Assembly: GCA_002471275.1 (NCBI GenBank) | Contig: DKPQ01000023.1 | Location: 478,102 to 542,101 of the forward strand | Reading direction: 5' to 3' | DNA length: 64,000 nucleotides | From: Flammeovirgaceae bacterium UBA7330 | GTDB lineage: Bacteria; Bacteroidota; Bacteroidia; Cytophagales; Cyclobacteriaceae | Shown here: piece after piece, positions 26,381 to 35,108 of the stretch | Layout: every line of letters begins with the position of its first letter | Position numbering within the stretch: position 1 is the stretch's first letter | Made by a program: the position numbers and the translations under genes | The notes under the pieces: model-generated | What the model was told of the DNA's origin: nothing | What the model saw: the letters and a program-made list of their open reading frames with translations, nothing else | Database searches by the model: none

Positions 26381-27934
26381 TTATTTCTGGCCTAATACTA
26401 CCAGGGGAATAATCATCTCTTCAAGGCTAATCCCTCCATGCTGAAATGTATCACGATAATGATTTACGTAATAATTGAAGTTGTTTGGATAAGCAAAGAA
26501 GAAATCCTCCCTGGCAAATGCAAAGGTGCTACTCACATTTGTCTTTGGCAACTTGAACTGTTCCGGATTTCGGGTGAAAAAGACACCTGCTTCCTCAAAT
26601 CCCAGGTTTTTACCCTGCTTATAGCGTAAATTGGTATTCGTCTTACGGTCCCCCACAATCTTATATGGCTTCTTCACTCTGATGGTTCCATGGTCAGTAG
26701 TGATCACCACTTTGGCGTTTTTCTTGGTCGCCAGGATCTTTAGCAGATCAAACAGGGAGGAATGTGAAAACCAGGATTTGGTCAGGGAAAGGTATGCTGA
26801 TTCATCAGGCGCTAGCTCACGGATCATGTGCATATCCGTCCGTGCATGAGAAAGCATATCCACAAAGTTGAAAACGATTGCATTGAGCTGATTCGACATC
26901 AGGTTTGAAACACTTTCTACGATCTGCTTTCCTTCCTGTGTCCTAATGATCTTGTTATAGGTATACTTGATGTTTTTCTTTTCGCGTTGGAGATTTACTC
27001 CTAACAATTCATTTTCAAAGTTATTTTTTGAATCCTCTTCGTCTTCTCCAACCCAGAAATCCGGGTAGTTATTGGCAATGTCTAATGGCATCATCCCACC
27101 AAATAAGGAGTTTCTGGCATATGCGGTGGTTGTAGGCAGTATCGAATAATAGGTTTCCTTCCTTTCGATATTAAAAATCTCAGCAATTTCAGGCTCAAGG
27201 ATTTCCCACTGATCAAGACGTAAGTTGTCAATCACAATTAAAAACACGGATCGTTCATCGTTGATAAGAGGGAATACTTTTTTCTTGAGTACCTGGTGAG
27301 AAAGTAATGGCCTCTCTACATCGGGATTGGTAATCCAATCCAGGTAATGGTCTTCAATAAAATCGGAAAACTGGTGATTGGCATCTACCCGCTGGTTATT
27401 CAGGACCTCTTCCATGCTTTTGTCCTCGGTGTTGTCAATTTCAATTTGCCAGTATACCAGCTTCTTGAAAAGATCTGCCCAGCCCTGAAAATCATTGACA
27501 TCCATCAGGTCCATTGTCAATCGCTGAAACTCCTGCTGATACCCGAAATTGGTATGCTCGGAAACAATGCGCTTGTTGTCAAGAATCTTCTTTACCGAAA
27601 GTAGAATTTGATTTGGGTTAAGCGGTTTGATCAGATAATCAGCAATCCTGGCACCAATGGCCTCTTCCATGATCTCCTCTTCTTCCGACTTAGTGATCAT
27701 TACTACGGGAAGATTAGGGTGTGTAGACTTGATGTAGTTAAGTGTTTCAAGTCCTGTCATTCCGGGCATATTCTCATCCAGAAATACCAAATCAAAAGGG
27801 TTGTGATCTATTTGCTCCAGCGCATCGGCTCCACTATTAACAGGTGTAATATTATATCCCTTGGCTGTTAAGAATAAAATATGGGGTTTCAATAAATCGA
27901 TTTCATCATCAGCCCAGAGTATTCGGTAATTCAT
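26381..27934 (-). CDS. porX: PorX-type response regulator with PglZ effector domain
   Basis: A 517-residue two-domain regulator. Residues 1-120 form a receiver with phosphoacceptor Asp53 (LVFLDENMPG), Thr81 and Lys103 (LIKPLNP). The C-terminal half is a PglZ/alkaline-phosphatase-like domain with metal-site residues at Asp236 (IVIDNLRLD), the Thr cluster PTTTAYAR (268-271 region), TTDHGTIR and QHGGISLEEMIIP. PorX, with PorY, controls type IX secretion genes in Porphyromonas and is conserved in T9SS-bearing Bacteroidota, where the PglZ domain hydrolyses cyclic and linear oligonucleotides. The T9SS-tailed hydrolase at 16943-19507 shows the system is used here. No kinase partner is adjacent. Confidence 0.92.
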   Translation of the reverse strand: MNYRILWADDEIDLLKPHILFLTAKGYNITPVNSGADALEQIDHNPFDLVFLDENMPGMTGLETLNYIKSTHPNLPVVMITKSEEEEIMEEAIGARIADYLIKPLNPNQILLSVKKILDNKRIVSEHTNFGYQQEFQRLTMDLMDVNDFQGWADLFKKLVYWQIEIDNTEDKSMEEVLNNQRVDANHQFSDFIEDHYLDWITNPDVERPLLSHQVLKKKVFPLINDERSVFLIVIDNLRLDQWEILEPEIAEIFNIERKETYYSILPTTTAYARNSLFGGMMPLDIANNYPDFWVGEDEEDSKNNFENELLGVNLQREKKNIKYTYNKIIRTQEGKQIVESVSNLMSNQLNAIVFNFVDMLSHARTDMHMIRELAPDESAYLSLTKSWFSHSSLFDLLKILATKKNAKVVITTDHGTIRVKKPYKIVGDRKTNTNLRYKQGKNLGFEEAGVFFTRNPEQFKLPKTNVSSTFAFAREDFFFAYPNNFNYYVNHYRDTFQHGGISLEEMIIPLVVLGQK

Positions 27935-27966
27935 AGTTTTTTTATTTGTTCAATAGTGTTACGTAA

Positions 27967-27994
27967 TTGTTTGAAGGAGGGATTAGTATTTTTA
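27967..27994 (+). promoter_or_regulatory. Candidate promoter of the HD-domain gene
   Basis: TTG (27967-27969), 17 bases, then TATTTTTA (27987-27994), one base from the TAnnTTTG consensus. It predicts a leader of about 36 bases before the TTG start codon at 28037. Confidence 0.45.
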
Positions 27995-28036
27995 CATGAA
28001 CAAGTTGTTAATTAATCTTAATAAGTCAACCCTCCT

Positions 28037-29263
28037 TTGGACAAAAAGAAAATATTTAATGATCCCGTCTATGGTTTTATTACCATCCCCGGCAGGCACA
28101 TTTATGATATCATTGAGCATCCGTACTTTCAGCGACTCAGAAGGATCAAGCAGCTTGGGTTAACGGATTTTGTATATCCAGGTGCACTACATACCAGGTT
28201 TCAGCACGCATTGGGAGCCATGCACCTGATGACGAAAGCATTGGATACCCTGCGGAGTAAGGGTGTCATGATCTTTGAAGCTGAATATGAAGCTGCACAG
28301 ATGGCTATCCTGCTGCATGACGTTGGTCACGGACCCTTTTCTCATACACTTGAGTTCAGCTTATTTAAAGATGTGAATCACGAGCAAATCTCCTTATGGA
28401 TCTTTAAAAAACTGAATGCTGAGTTTGGAGGAAGGCTGGAACTGGCCATTCAGATATTCACCGGAAAGTATCACAGGAAGTTTCTCCATCAATTGGTATC
28501 CAGTCAACTCGATGCCGACAGGTTAGACTACCTGAGAAGAGACTGCTTCTTTACCGGGGTAATGGAAGGCACTATCGGGTCTGAGCGCATCATCAAAATG
28601 CTAAACGTGGTAGATGATCAGCTTGTAGTTGAAGAAAAAGGAATGTACAGCATTGAAAACTTTCTCAATGCCCGGAGGCTGATGTATTGGCAGGTATACC
28701 TTCACAAAGCATCCGTTAGTGCGGAATCCATGCTTATCTCATTGATGAAACGTGCTAAGAAGCTCACCCAGTCTGGAGGTGATGTGGCTGCAACTCCAGC
28801 GTTGAAGATTTTCCTCGAACAGGACATTACAGTAGATGAATTTGAGAAAGATCACGACTTATTGGATGTTTTCGGTATGCTTGATGACGCTGATATCTGG
28901 GGGTCAATCAAATTCTGGGCACAGCATGACGATTTTGTGATGAAAATATTAAGCCAGAATTTACTTCGAAGGAAACTGTTTAAAATCGAGCTCTCAAATG
29001 AAAAGATAGCTCAGGATCGAATCAAAGAAATTAACAAAACATTGACAAAAAAAGGCTTCGACCCGAGTCATATCAAATATTTTGTACAAAAAGGGTCTGT
29101 CAGCAATGCCGCGTACGTAGCGAAAGGTAGTTCCATCAATATACTTACCAAATCCGGAGAGGTAGTGGATGTGGCAAGTGCTACTGACCTGCCTAACATC
29201 AAGGCAATCAGTAAAATCGTAAAAAAATATTATCTAAGCTATCCCAAAGACATATATTTGTGA
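28037..29263 (+). CDS. HD superfamily phosphohydrolase (dGTPase-like)
   Basis: A 408-residue HD-domain protein. Metal residues are His57 (RFQHALGAMHL) and the His94-Asp95 pair in LLHDVGHGPFSHT, with a further Asp in SSQLDADRLDYLRRD, a pattern shared by SAMHD1/dGTPase-like hydrolases. It probably hydrolyses nucleotides; the substrate is not known. The start is a TTG: a stop lies five codons upstream with no ATG between, and the family begins with the K-I-F-N-D-P-V-Y-G-F block right after it. The gene stands immediately before lpxD, an arrangement that appears regularly in this phylum, and may be cotranscribed with lipid A genes. Confidence 0.9.
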   Translation: MDKKKIFNDPVYGFITIPGRHIYDIIEHPYFQRLRRIKQLGLTDFVYPGALHTRFQHALGAMHLMTKALDTLRSKGVMIFEAEYEAAQMAILLHDVGHGPFSHTLEFSLFKDVNHEQISLWIFKKLNAEFGGRLELAIQIFTGKYHRKFLHQLVSSQLDADRLDYLRRDCFFTGVMEGTIGSERIIKMLNVVDDQLVVEEKGMYSIENFLNARRLMYWQVYLHKASVSAESMLISLMKRAKKLTQSGGDVAATPALKIFLEQDITVDEFEKDHDLLDVFGMLDDADIWGSIKFWAQHDDFVMKILSQNLLRRKLFKIELSNEKIAQDRIKEINKTLTKKGFDPSHIKYFVQKGSVSNAAYVAKGSSINILTKSGEVVDVASATDLPNIKAISKIVKKYYLSYPKDIYL

Positions 29264-29291
29264 CCCACTTTAAGCCTCAATCAGGCATTTC

Positions 29292-30335
29292 ATGGAATTT
29301 ACAGTTAACCAGATATCAGCAATCATTGGTGGAGTCGTAGAAGGCGACGGCCAGCAGAAAGTCAGCAAGATCAATAGCATAGAAGATGCCAGCGAAGGAG
29401 CAATCTCTTTTCTTTCAAACCCGAAATATGAACCCCATATTTATACAACCAGAGCCTCCGCAGTCATTGTTTCAAAGGATTTTGCTCCTACTAAAGATAT
29501 CAGCGCTACCCTCATCAGGGTAGACGACCCCTATCTGAGTTTTACTTCCTTGCTGGAAGAATATGAAAAAATCACCAGTTTCCTGAAAGAGGGAATTGAA
29601 GAGCCCGTTTTCATTGGTGAGAATGCCAGCTATGGTGATAAGCTCTACCTGGGAGCCTTTAGCTACATCGGAAAGAATGTGAAAATTGGAAAGAATGTAA
29701 AAATCCATCCCCAGGTTTACATTGGTGACAACACAACTATTGGTAACAACTGTATTTTTCATGCAGGAGTGAAAATTTATGCTGGCACTAAAATTGGCAG
29801 TCATTGCACCATCCATAGTGGGGCTGTGATTGGATCAGATGGCTTTGGTTTTGCACCCCAGAAAGATGGATCATACAAGAAAATTCCTCAGCTGGGAAAT
29901 GTGATCCTCGAAGATCATGTAGACATTGGAGCCAATACCACGGTAGACTGCGCCACATTTGAATCCACGATTATCAAAAAGGGAGTTAAGCTGGATAATC
30001 TGGTTATGATTGCTCATAATGTGGAAATTGATCAAAATACGGTAGTTGCAGCTCAAACCGGTATCTCTGGTAGTACAAAAGTGGGGAAACAGGTAATCAT
30101 CGCAGGTCAGGTGGGCGTAGTAGGTCACATCAAAATCGGAGATGGTGTAATCATTGCCGCCAAAGCAGGTATTTCCAAAAATGTACCAGACGGAGAAACG
30201 ATGTTCGGGGCTCCGGCCTTTGAAAAAGGAGCTTATATGCGTTCATATACAGTCTTTAGAAAGTTGCCTGACATGATGAAACGTATTCAGGAACTTGAGC
30301 AAAAAGTCCTAAATTTGTCCTCCACTAATCAATAG
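29292..30335 (+). CDS. lpxD: UDP-3-O-(3-hydroxyacyl)glucosamine N-acyltransferase
   Basis: A 347-residue acyltransferase of the third step of lipid A synthesis. An N-terminal uridine-binding domain (AISFLSNPKYEPHI) precedes a left-handed beta helix built of hexapeptide repeats (IGKNVKIGKNVKIHPQVYIG). Catalytic His242 lies in MIAHNVEID. A C-terminal helix follows. The gene ends one base before lpxC-fabZ, with tight spacing through lpxA. Confidence 0.97.
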   Translation: MEFTVNQISAIIGGVVEGDGQQKVSKINSIEDASEGAISFLSNPKYEPHIYTTRASAVIVSKDFAPTKDISATLIRVDDPYLSFTSLLEEYEKITSFLKEGIEEPVFIGENASYGDKLYLGAFSYIGKNVKIGKNVKIHPQVYIGDNTTIGNNCIFHAGVKIYAGTKIGSHCTIHSGAVIGSDGFGFAPQKDGSYKKIPQLGNVILEDHVDIGANTTVDCATFESTIIKKGVKLDNLVMIAHNVEIDQNTVVAAQTGISGSTKVGKQVIIAGQVGVVGHIKIGDGVIIAAKAGISKNVPDGETMFGAPAFEKGAYMRSYTVFRKLPDMMKRIQELEQKVLNLSSTNQ

Positions 30336-30336
30336 G

Positions 30337-31731
30337 ATGAAGTCTAATCAACACACAATCAAAGAACCGGTTACGGTTTCGGGAATAGGACTGCATACAG
30401 GCGTCAGAGCCAATATGACATTCACTCCTGCAAAGCCCAATCACGGCATTAAGTTTCAGCGGATCGACCTGGAAGGAAAACCCATCGTAGACGCGGATGT
30501 TGACAATGTGGTTGACCTGTCGCGTGGCACCACCATAGAGCAGAACGGAGCCAGGGTCAATACCGTAGAGCATACACTGGCTGCCCTTGTCGGCCTTGAA
30601 ATTGACAATGTCCTGATCCAGTTGGATGGTCCTGAGCCCCCTATCATGGACGGAAGCTCCCGGATGTTTATCGATGCCCTGGAAGAAGTGGGTCTTCAGG
30701 AGCAAGCTGCCCAAAGAGACTTTTTTGAGGTGCCTGAAAGTGTCTTTTATGAGGATAAAGAAAGGGATGTAGAAATCGCCGCTCTCCCACTGGATGACTA
30801 CCGTATCACCGTAATGGTTGACTATAACTCACCGGTTCTGGGAAGCCAGCATGCATTGCTGAACAACATCGAAGACTTTAAGGAAAAGATTTCAATGGCG
30901 CGTACCTTCTGTTTCCTGCATGAGGTGGAAGAGCTCTACAAGCACAACCTCATCAAGGGTGGTGACCTGAGCAATGCCATTGTAGTAGTAGATAGAAAAG
31001 TGAAACCCAATGAGCTTGATCACCTGGCCGACCTACTCGGAAAACCAAAGATCGAAGCAAGCAAAGAAGGGATTCTAAACAATGTGGCACTAAGACATAA
31101 GAATGAGCCGGCGCGACACAAACTGCTGGATATGGTTGGTGATCTTGCCCTCGTTGGTAAACCCATAAAGGCACAGATTCTTGCCGCGAGACCGGGACAT
31201 GCTGCCAATGTGGCTTTCGCAAAGAAGCTAAAAAAACTCATGCTGGAGACCAAGCAAAACAATGTGCCACAGTATGACCCTAAATTGCCTCCGGTATTAG
31301 ACATCAACAAAATCCATAAGCTCCTTCCCCACAGATATCCATTCCTATTGATTGATAAGATCTTTCATTTGGATGACGAACAGGTGGCTGGAGTAAAGAA
31401 TGTAACTTTCAACGAGCCTTTTTTTGCAGGGCATTTCCCTGGAAACCCTGTAATGCCAGGTGTACTCCAGGTAGAAGCGATGGCGCAGATTGGCGGTATA
31501 CTGGTATTGAACAGTGTCCCCGACCCGGAAAATTACTGGACATACTTCCTGGGACTTGAGAATATTAAATTCCGAAAAATGGTCCTACCCGGAGATACAC
31601 TTGTCATCAGATGTGAGCTTCTTCAACCCATCAGAAGAGGCTTTGTGAAGATGAAAGGAAGCGCTTATGTTGGAAATAATTTAGCTTGCGAAGGAATTAT
31701 GACTGCAAGTATCGTTCGAAAAGATCTATGA
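30337..31731 (+). CDS. lpxC-fabZ: Fused LpxC deacetylase / FabZ dehydratase
   Basis: A 464-residue bifunctional protein typical of Bacteroidota. Residues 1-305 are UDP-3-O-acyl-N-acetylglucosamine deacetylase LpxC, with zinc ligands His79 (EHTLAAL), His261 and Asp265 (HKLLDMVGD). Residues about 322-464 are the hot-dog dehydratase FabZ with HRYPFLLID and GHFPGNPVMPG (His366) and Glu380. It joins the committed step of lipid A synthesis to the enzyme that supplies unsaturated acyl-ACP for fatty acid elongation. This may balance LPS and phospholipid production. The stop overlaps the lpxA start as ATGA. Confidence 0.97.
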   Translation: MKSNQHTIKEPVTVSGIGLHTGVRANMTFTPAKPNHGIKFQRIDLEGKPIVDADVDNVVDLSRGTTIEQNGARVNTVEHTLAALVGLEIDNVLIQLDGPEPPIMDGSSRMFIDALEEVGLQEQAAQRDFFEVPESVFYEDKERDVEIAALPLDDYRITVMVDYNSPVLGSQHALLNNIEDFKEKISMARTFCFLHEVEELYKHNLIKGGDLSNAIVVVDRKVKPNELDHLADLLGKPKIEASKEGILNNVALRHKNEPARHKLLDMVGDLALVGKPIKAQILAARPGHAANVAFAKKLKKLMLETKQNNVPQYDPKLPPVLDINKIHKLLPHRYPFLLIDKIFHLDDEQVAGVKNVTFNEPFFAGHFPGNPVMPGVLQVEAMAQIGGILVLNSVPDPENYWTYFLGLENIKFRKMVLPGDTLVIRCELLQPIRRGFVKMKGSAYVGNNLACEGIMTASIVRKDL

Positions 31732-32504
31732 CAGGACCTCAAAGCAACATTCACCCTGATGCCAAAATTGGCAAAAATGTAACTATCGAGCCATTTTCTA
31801 CGGTTTATGAAGATGTTGAGATTGGTGATAACACCTGGATTGGACCCAATGTTACCATATTCCCAGGTGCAAGAATTGGCAAGAACTGCAAGATCTTTCC
31901 GGGAGCAGTAATTTGTGCTGTACCCCAGGATCTAAAATTTGAGGGTGAATACACCACGGTAGAAATTGGTGATAATACCTCAATCCGGGAGTTTGTAACA
32001 ATCCACCGGGGCACAAAAGACAAGTATGTAACCAGGGTTGGAAAAAATTGCCTGATCATGGCATACGTACACCTGGGCCACGATACAATTGTAGGTGATA
32101 GCTGTGTGCTGGCCAATTCAGTTTCGATTGCCGGTCACGTTGAGATTGGCGACTATGCCATTCTCGAAGGATTAGTAGCTGTACAGCAATTTATTGTTAT
32201 TGGAGAGCATGCATTCATTGGTGGGGCCTCACTGGTAAGAAAAAACGTACCTCCTTATGTAAAAGCTGCAAGAGAACCACTTTCTTTTGTAGGAGTCAAT
32301 ACAGTTGGGCTAAAGCGAAGAGGGTTTTCGGAAGAAGACATCAGGATAATCGATGACATCTACAGGATAATCTTTATCCAAAATCAAAATATCAGTAAGG
32401 CGCTTGAACAGGTAGACTCAGAGCTCGCTGAATCAAAATACAAAAAACAGATACTTGACTTCATCAGAAACAGTCCAAAGGGAGTCATGAAAGGTATTTA
32501 CTAG
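31728..32504 (+). CDS. lpxA: Acyl-ACP--UDP-N-acetylglucosamine O-acyltransferase
   Basis: A 258-residue trimeric acyltransferase for the first step of lipid A synthesis. Hexapeptide repeats (IHPDAKIGKNVTIEPF, IGDNTWIGPNVTIFPGA) form the beta helix, and catalytic His118 lies in HLGHDTIVGD. The ATG at 31728 is preferred over an upstream non-ATG reading because it gives the family N-terminus and an ATGA overlap with the preceding stop. The gene ends in TAG, whose last base is also the G of the next gene's GTG start. Confidence 0.96.
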   Translation: MTGPQSNIHPDAKIGKNVTIEPFSTVYEDVEIGDNTWIGPNVTIFPGARIGKNCKIFPGAVICAVPQDLKFEGEYTTVEIGDNTSIREFVTIHRGTKDKYVTRVGKNCLIMAYVHLGHDTIVGDSCVLANSVSIAGHVEIGDYAILEGLVAVQQFIVIGEHAFIGGASLVRKNVPPYVKAAREPLSFVGVNTVGLKRRGFSEEDIRIIDDIYRIIFIQNQNISKALEQVDSELAESKYKKQILDFIRNSPKGVMKGIY

Positions 32505-33118
32505 TGGAGATATTCGTTGACAACCTGGGGAAAAGATATAACCGGGAATGGATATTCCGATCACTAAACTTTGAATTCAAAGCTGGCTCAAGGATTGCCA
32601 TCACAGGTTCCAATGGTTCAGGGAAATCCACCCTGATCAAGATCCTGTGTAATTATCTTAGCCCTTCGGAAGGAACGATCAAATTCACCAAAGATCAGTC
32701 GGTGGTAGATAAAGACAGCGTACAATTGTCTTTTAGTCTGGTAGCTCCCTATGTCAACATTCTCCATGAGTTTACAGTCGTTGAGATGCTTACCTTTCAT
32801 CGAAAGTTTAAATCCTCAACCTACACTACGGAGGAGATTCTTCAAAAATCGAATCTTCAGGGCGCTTCGCATAAAATTATTGAAGAGCTATCTTCAGGAA
32901 TGCTGCAAAGACTAAAGTTGAGTCTGGTTTTTTTCTTTGGGGCTGAAGTTATTTTTCTGGATGAGCCAACCATGAATCTCGACCAGAAAAATGTTGTTTG
33001 GTATGAAGATCAGATCAATTCATTAAACTCAAATCAAACCCTCATTGTTGCTTCAAATCAGGAGCGGGAATACACCTTTTGTGATCAGATATTAAATATA
33101 GAAGACTTCAAACACTGA
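32504..33118 (+). CDS. ABC transporter ATP-binding protein (orphan, in lpx operon)
   Basis: A 204-residue single ATPase domain. The Walker A motif is GSNGSGKST (35-43). The signature is degenerate (ELSSGMLQR), and the Walker B motif is VIFLDEPTMNLD. It begins with GTG at 32504, sharing a base with the lpxA stop. No permease gene is adjacent, so its membrane partner must be elsewhere. The H-loop His is not obvious (VASNQEREY at the usual place), which may weaken hydrolysis. Coupling to lpxA suggests a link to envelope biogenesis, but the transported substrate is unknown. Confidence 0.85.
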   Translation: MEIFVDNLGKRYNREWIFRSLNFEFKAGSRIAITGSNGSGKSTLIKILCNYLSPSEGTIKFTKDQSVVDKDSVQLSFSLVAPYVNILHEFTVVEMLTFHRKFKSSTYTTEEILQKSNLQGASHKIIEELSSGMLQRLKLSLVFFFGAEVIFLDEPTMNLDQKNVVWYEDQINSLNSNQTLIVASNQEREYTFCDQILNIEDFKH

Positions 33119-33134
33119 TCTGATAATATCAGAT
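33118..33134. other. Short palindrome after the lpx operon
   Basis: ATCTGAT-AAT-ATCAGAT, a perfect 7-base inverted repeat starting on the last base of the ABC ATPase stop codon. No T-run follows, so it is not a classic terminator. It may be a 3'-end hairpin. Confidence 0.3.
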
Positions 33135-33181
33135 ATGATGGCTTTAAGAATATTAATGTTTTATCTTTAGGGAATTCAATT

Positions 33182-33210
33182 TTGAATATCCCTAAAAAAG
33201 CCTACTTTTG
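33182..33210 (+). promoter_or_regulatory. Bacteroidota-type promoter of the small lipoprotein gene
   Basis: TTG (33182-33184), 18 bases, then TACTTTTG (33203-33210): a full match to TTG-N17-19-TAnnTTTG. Predicted transcription start is near 33216, giving a leader of about 20 bases. Confidence 0.7.
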
Positions 33211-33237
33211 GTTATATTATAATCTTTAAACCGCATT

Positions 33238-33702
33238 ATGAAAAGAGTCACTGATTTACTAACTGCCTTAGTGTTCATATCTCTTGTAGTATTTATTAGC
33301 TGTAACAAAGGAGGAGGGGGCGATGATGGCCCTACACCTCAGGAAGAGCAAGTAGCGAAGCTTGTTGGGACCTGGGTTTTGGCCACTGATGGAGCAAAAC
33401 TTGGTACTACCGTACGACCTGAGTGGGAAGGCCTCACAGTCGTTATTTCAGGAAATGTAGATGGTGGCACCATTGCAGTAACCGGAATCCCTTCGGATAA
33501 CGGAGCGAGCGATGTGTGGCCAAGTAGTGCATCCTGGACCTTTGGAGGATCAATCTCAGAATTAGACCGCGTGGATGGAATATCAATGAATATTCAATCT
33601 GTTACCGATACGCAGTTGATTGTAACCTTTAACGTATCTACATCAGACCGTGTAACTGGATTTGATGGTTCATGGACCTTTACTTTTGAGAAGAGTTCCT
33701 GA
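33238..33702 (+). CDS. Small lipoprotein, lipocalin-like beta fold, function unknown
   Basis: A 154-residue lipoprotein (lipobox VFISC, Cys22) with a Gly/Asp-rich linker and then KLVGTWVLATDGAKLG. This Trp-containing opening is common to lipocalin-like Bacteroidota lipoproteins. The remainder is predicted all-beta, ending GSWTFTFEKSS. No catalytic motif was seen. It has its own well-formed promoter and an intrinsic terminator, so it is a monocistronic gene. Confidence 0.75.
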   Translation: MKRVTDLLTALVFISLVVFISCNKGGGGDDGPTPQEEQVAKLVGTWVLATDGAKLGTTVRPEWEGLTVVISGNVDGGTIAVTGIPSDNGASDVWPSSASWTFGGSISELDRVDGISMNIQSVTDTQLIVTFNVSTSDRVTGFDGSWTFTFEKSS

Positions 33703-33734
33703 TTAAGAAATAAAGGATTTAAAGTAAATTTGCA

Positions 33735-33760
33735 GGGAATAGGTTCTATTCCCTTTTTTT
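33735..33760 (+). terminator. Intrinsic terminator of the small lipoprotein gene
   Basis: GGGAATAG-GTT-CTATTCCC followed by seven T: a perfect 8-base-pair stem with a T-tract, 33 bases after the stop codon. Confidence 0.9.
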
Positions 33761-33786
33761 ATACATAAAAACAAAAGCAGGCAGAT

Positions 33787-34293
33787 TTGATACAATATCA
33801 GGACAAGTATTTCGATCAGGATAAAAATCAGATACTGCGAGCCGCTCAAGCGTTTGTAGAACCACGCCTCCTCACCCAATGGGTAGAAATTGCCAAAACC
33901 CATTATTCTCTCGCCGAGAACCCAATGGGGCTGATGGATGATTTTGCCCTTCACATTGAATCAATCAAGGAGTTTGACACGGAATTTCTAAAAGAATTCT
34001 ATGAGCTTCTTTCAGTGATCTACAGATTCACTATAGGTGACAATCAATTGGAAATTATTTGGGATGGTCGTAGTCACTATGAAGTCTACGCAGAAAACTG
34101 GTCTGATAAATTTATTGAGTGGGCCAATGAGCTGTCTCAACATCCTGAGGTCTACAGAGGAATCCTAAAAGCCTGCATTTTAAAACAGGATATAAATTTT
34201 AAATTCCACTTTTACGCGATAAGAAAAATAATCCTCAAGAAATTTGGGGTTCGCTTTAGTAGAAATAAGATCATCTCTTACGCTACCGGATAA
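33787..34293 (+). CDS. Protein of unknown function, 168 residues
   Basis: A soluble, mostly helical protein without a signal peptide. No family was recognised. An in-frame TAA lies seven codons upstream and no ATG lies between, so a TTG at 33787 is the most likely start. The first internal Met is at residue 47, which would remove a well-formed helical segment. The C-terminus is basic (RKIILKKFGVRFSRNKI). It overlaps the convergent acylphosphatase gene by 11 bases. Codon use and length argue that it is real, but its role is unknown. Confidence 0.65.
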   Translation: MIQYQDKYFDQDKNQILRAAQAFVEPRLLTQWVEIAKTHYSLAENPMGLMDDFALHIESIKEFDTEFLKEFYELLSVIYRFTIGDNQLEIIWDGRSHYEVYAENWSDKFIEWANELSQHPEVYRGILKACILKQDINFKFHFYAIRKIILKKFGVRFSRNKIISYATG

Positions 34294-34552
34294 TATCAAA
34301 CGATCTGTATCCTTCTATTGTTGAGCCAGCTACAGCCACAGACTTTACCACTGCATGTTCCGGCCCGTGCTTGCACCAGTCAATCAATTGATGAACAGCT
34401 TTTTCATCTCCCTCAGCATGTATCAATACAGAACCGTCCGCCTGGTTCTTTACCCAACCAGACAAACCAAGCGCTTTCGCTACATCTTTAGTAGAGGCCC
34501 GAAAGTATACGCCCTGAACCTTGCCTATACAGTGAATTGATTTAGCAACCAT
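34283..34552 (-). CDS. acyP: Acylphosphatase
   Basis: An 89-residue protein, the usual length for this family. The phosphate-binding loop GKVQGVYFRAST carries catalytic Arg18, and Asn36 in WVKNQADGSV orients the attacking water. It hydrolyses the carboxyl-phosphate bond of acyl phosphates in the cytoplasm. It starts six bases after the stop of the upstream 124-residue secreted protein gene, so both are probably on one transcript. Confidence 0.95.
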   Translation of the reverse strand: MVAKSIHCIGKVQGVYFRASTKDVAKALGLSGWVKNQADGSVLIHAEGDEKAVHQLIDWCKHGPEHAVVKSVAVAGSTIEGYRSFDIIR

Positions 34553-34558
34553 GCGTAC

Positions 34559-34933
34559 CTAGTGCTTGAGACCACACTCCTTACAAAACTTCATTTTGTC
34601 CGGTGGGCGTTTCTTAGGTGGCTTTTTATGCCCAAAATACAACGGATTGGAATATTGAGGATCTTCGGCCTTCTTCGCTTCCTTAGCCTTTTCCTTGTAG
34701 ACTTCCTTCAATCTGGCACGGAATTCCGCTACTTCCTCTTCTCTCGACTTGTTAAAAACTGTCTTCTCCTCTTTCTTCTTAAAAATTCCCAGAAACCCCT
34801 TCTTCTCCTTTTTTACTGCCTGATAGGCTGGAGGAGGTGGATCTTTGGGTTTAACATCTCTTGTGGATTGAGCAAATGAAATACCCGTAAATGTCAGAAT
34901 GAAAAAAATAAAAAGTAGATAACTGGTTCTCAA
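34559..34933 (-). CDS. Small basic secreted protein with C-terminal Cys pair
   Basis: A 124-residue protein with a signal peptide (RTSYLLFIFFILTFTGISFA) starting at a TTG; no ATG is available upstream or before the cleavage site. The mature chain is Lys/Pro-rich with a charged, probably helical middle (EEEVAEFRARLKEVYKEKAK). It ends in KFCKECGLKH, a CxxC pair that could bind metal. No known family was recognised. A TACCTTTG box on this strand (35016-35009) lies 76 bases upstream and could be its -7 element, though no TTG is spaced correctly. Confidence 0.62.
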   Translation of the reverse strand: MRTSYLLFIFFILTFTGISFAQSTRDVKPKDPPPPAYQAVKKEKKGFLGIFKKKEEKTVFNKSREEEVAEFRARLKEVYKEKAKEAKKAEDPQYSNPLYFGHKKPPKKRPPDKMKFCKECGLKH

Positions 34934-35108
34934 AATTGATCTGATACTTTTACTTGTTTAGTGAACGTTTGTATTCACAATTATTGTTCCAATTTGGATA
35001 TTCGTGAGCAAAGGTAACAGATAAGTAAAACTTGGTACTATTTTGGAGGTTTACTTAAAAAACATACAGGAGCGCTTCCAAATAAGTATAAATAAGCATC
35101 TTTACATA

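Noticed and set aside
27974..28038. AAGGAGGG / CCCTCCTT inverted repeat around the HD gene start
   Set aside because: The left arm lies upstream of the predicted transcription start, so it would not form in the mRNA. The arms are 48 bases apart, too far for a usual operator.
31686..31727. Longer N-terminus for LpxA
   Set aside because: It would overlap the LpxC-FabZ coding end by 46 bases. The internal ATG at 31728 gives the family N-terminus and an ATGA junction.
33725..33732. TAAATTTG as promoter for the 168-residue protein
   Set aside because: A transcript from it would begin inside the perfect terminator hairpin at 33735-33760, and no TTG lies at the right distance.
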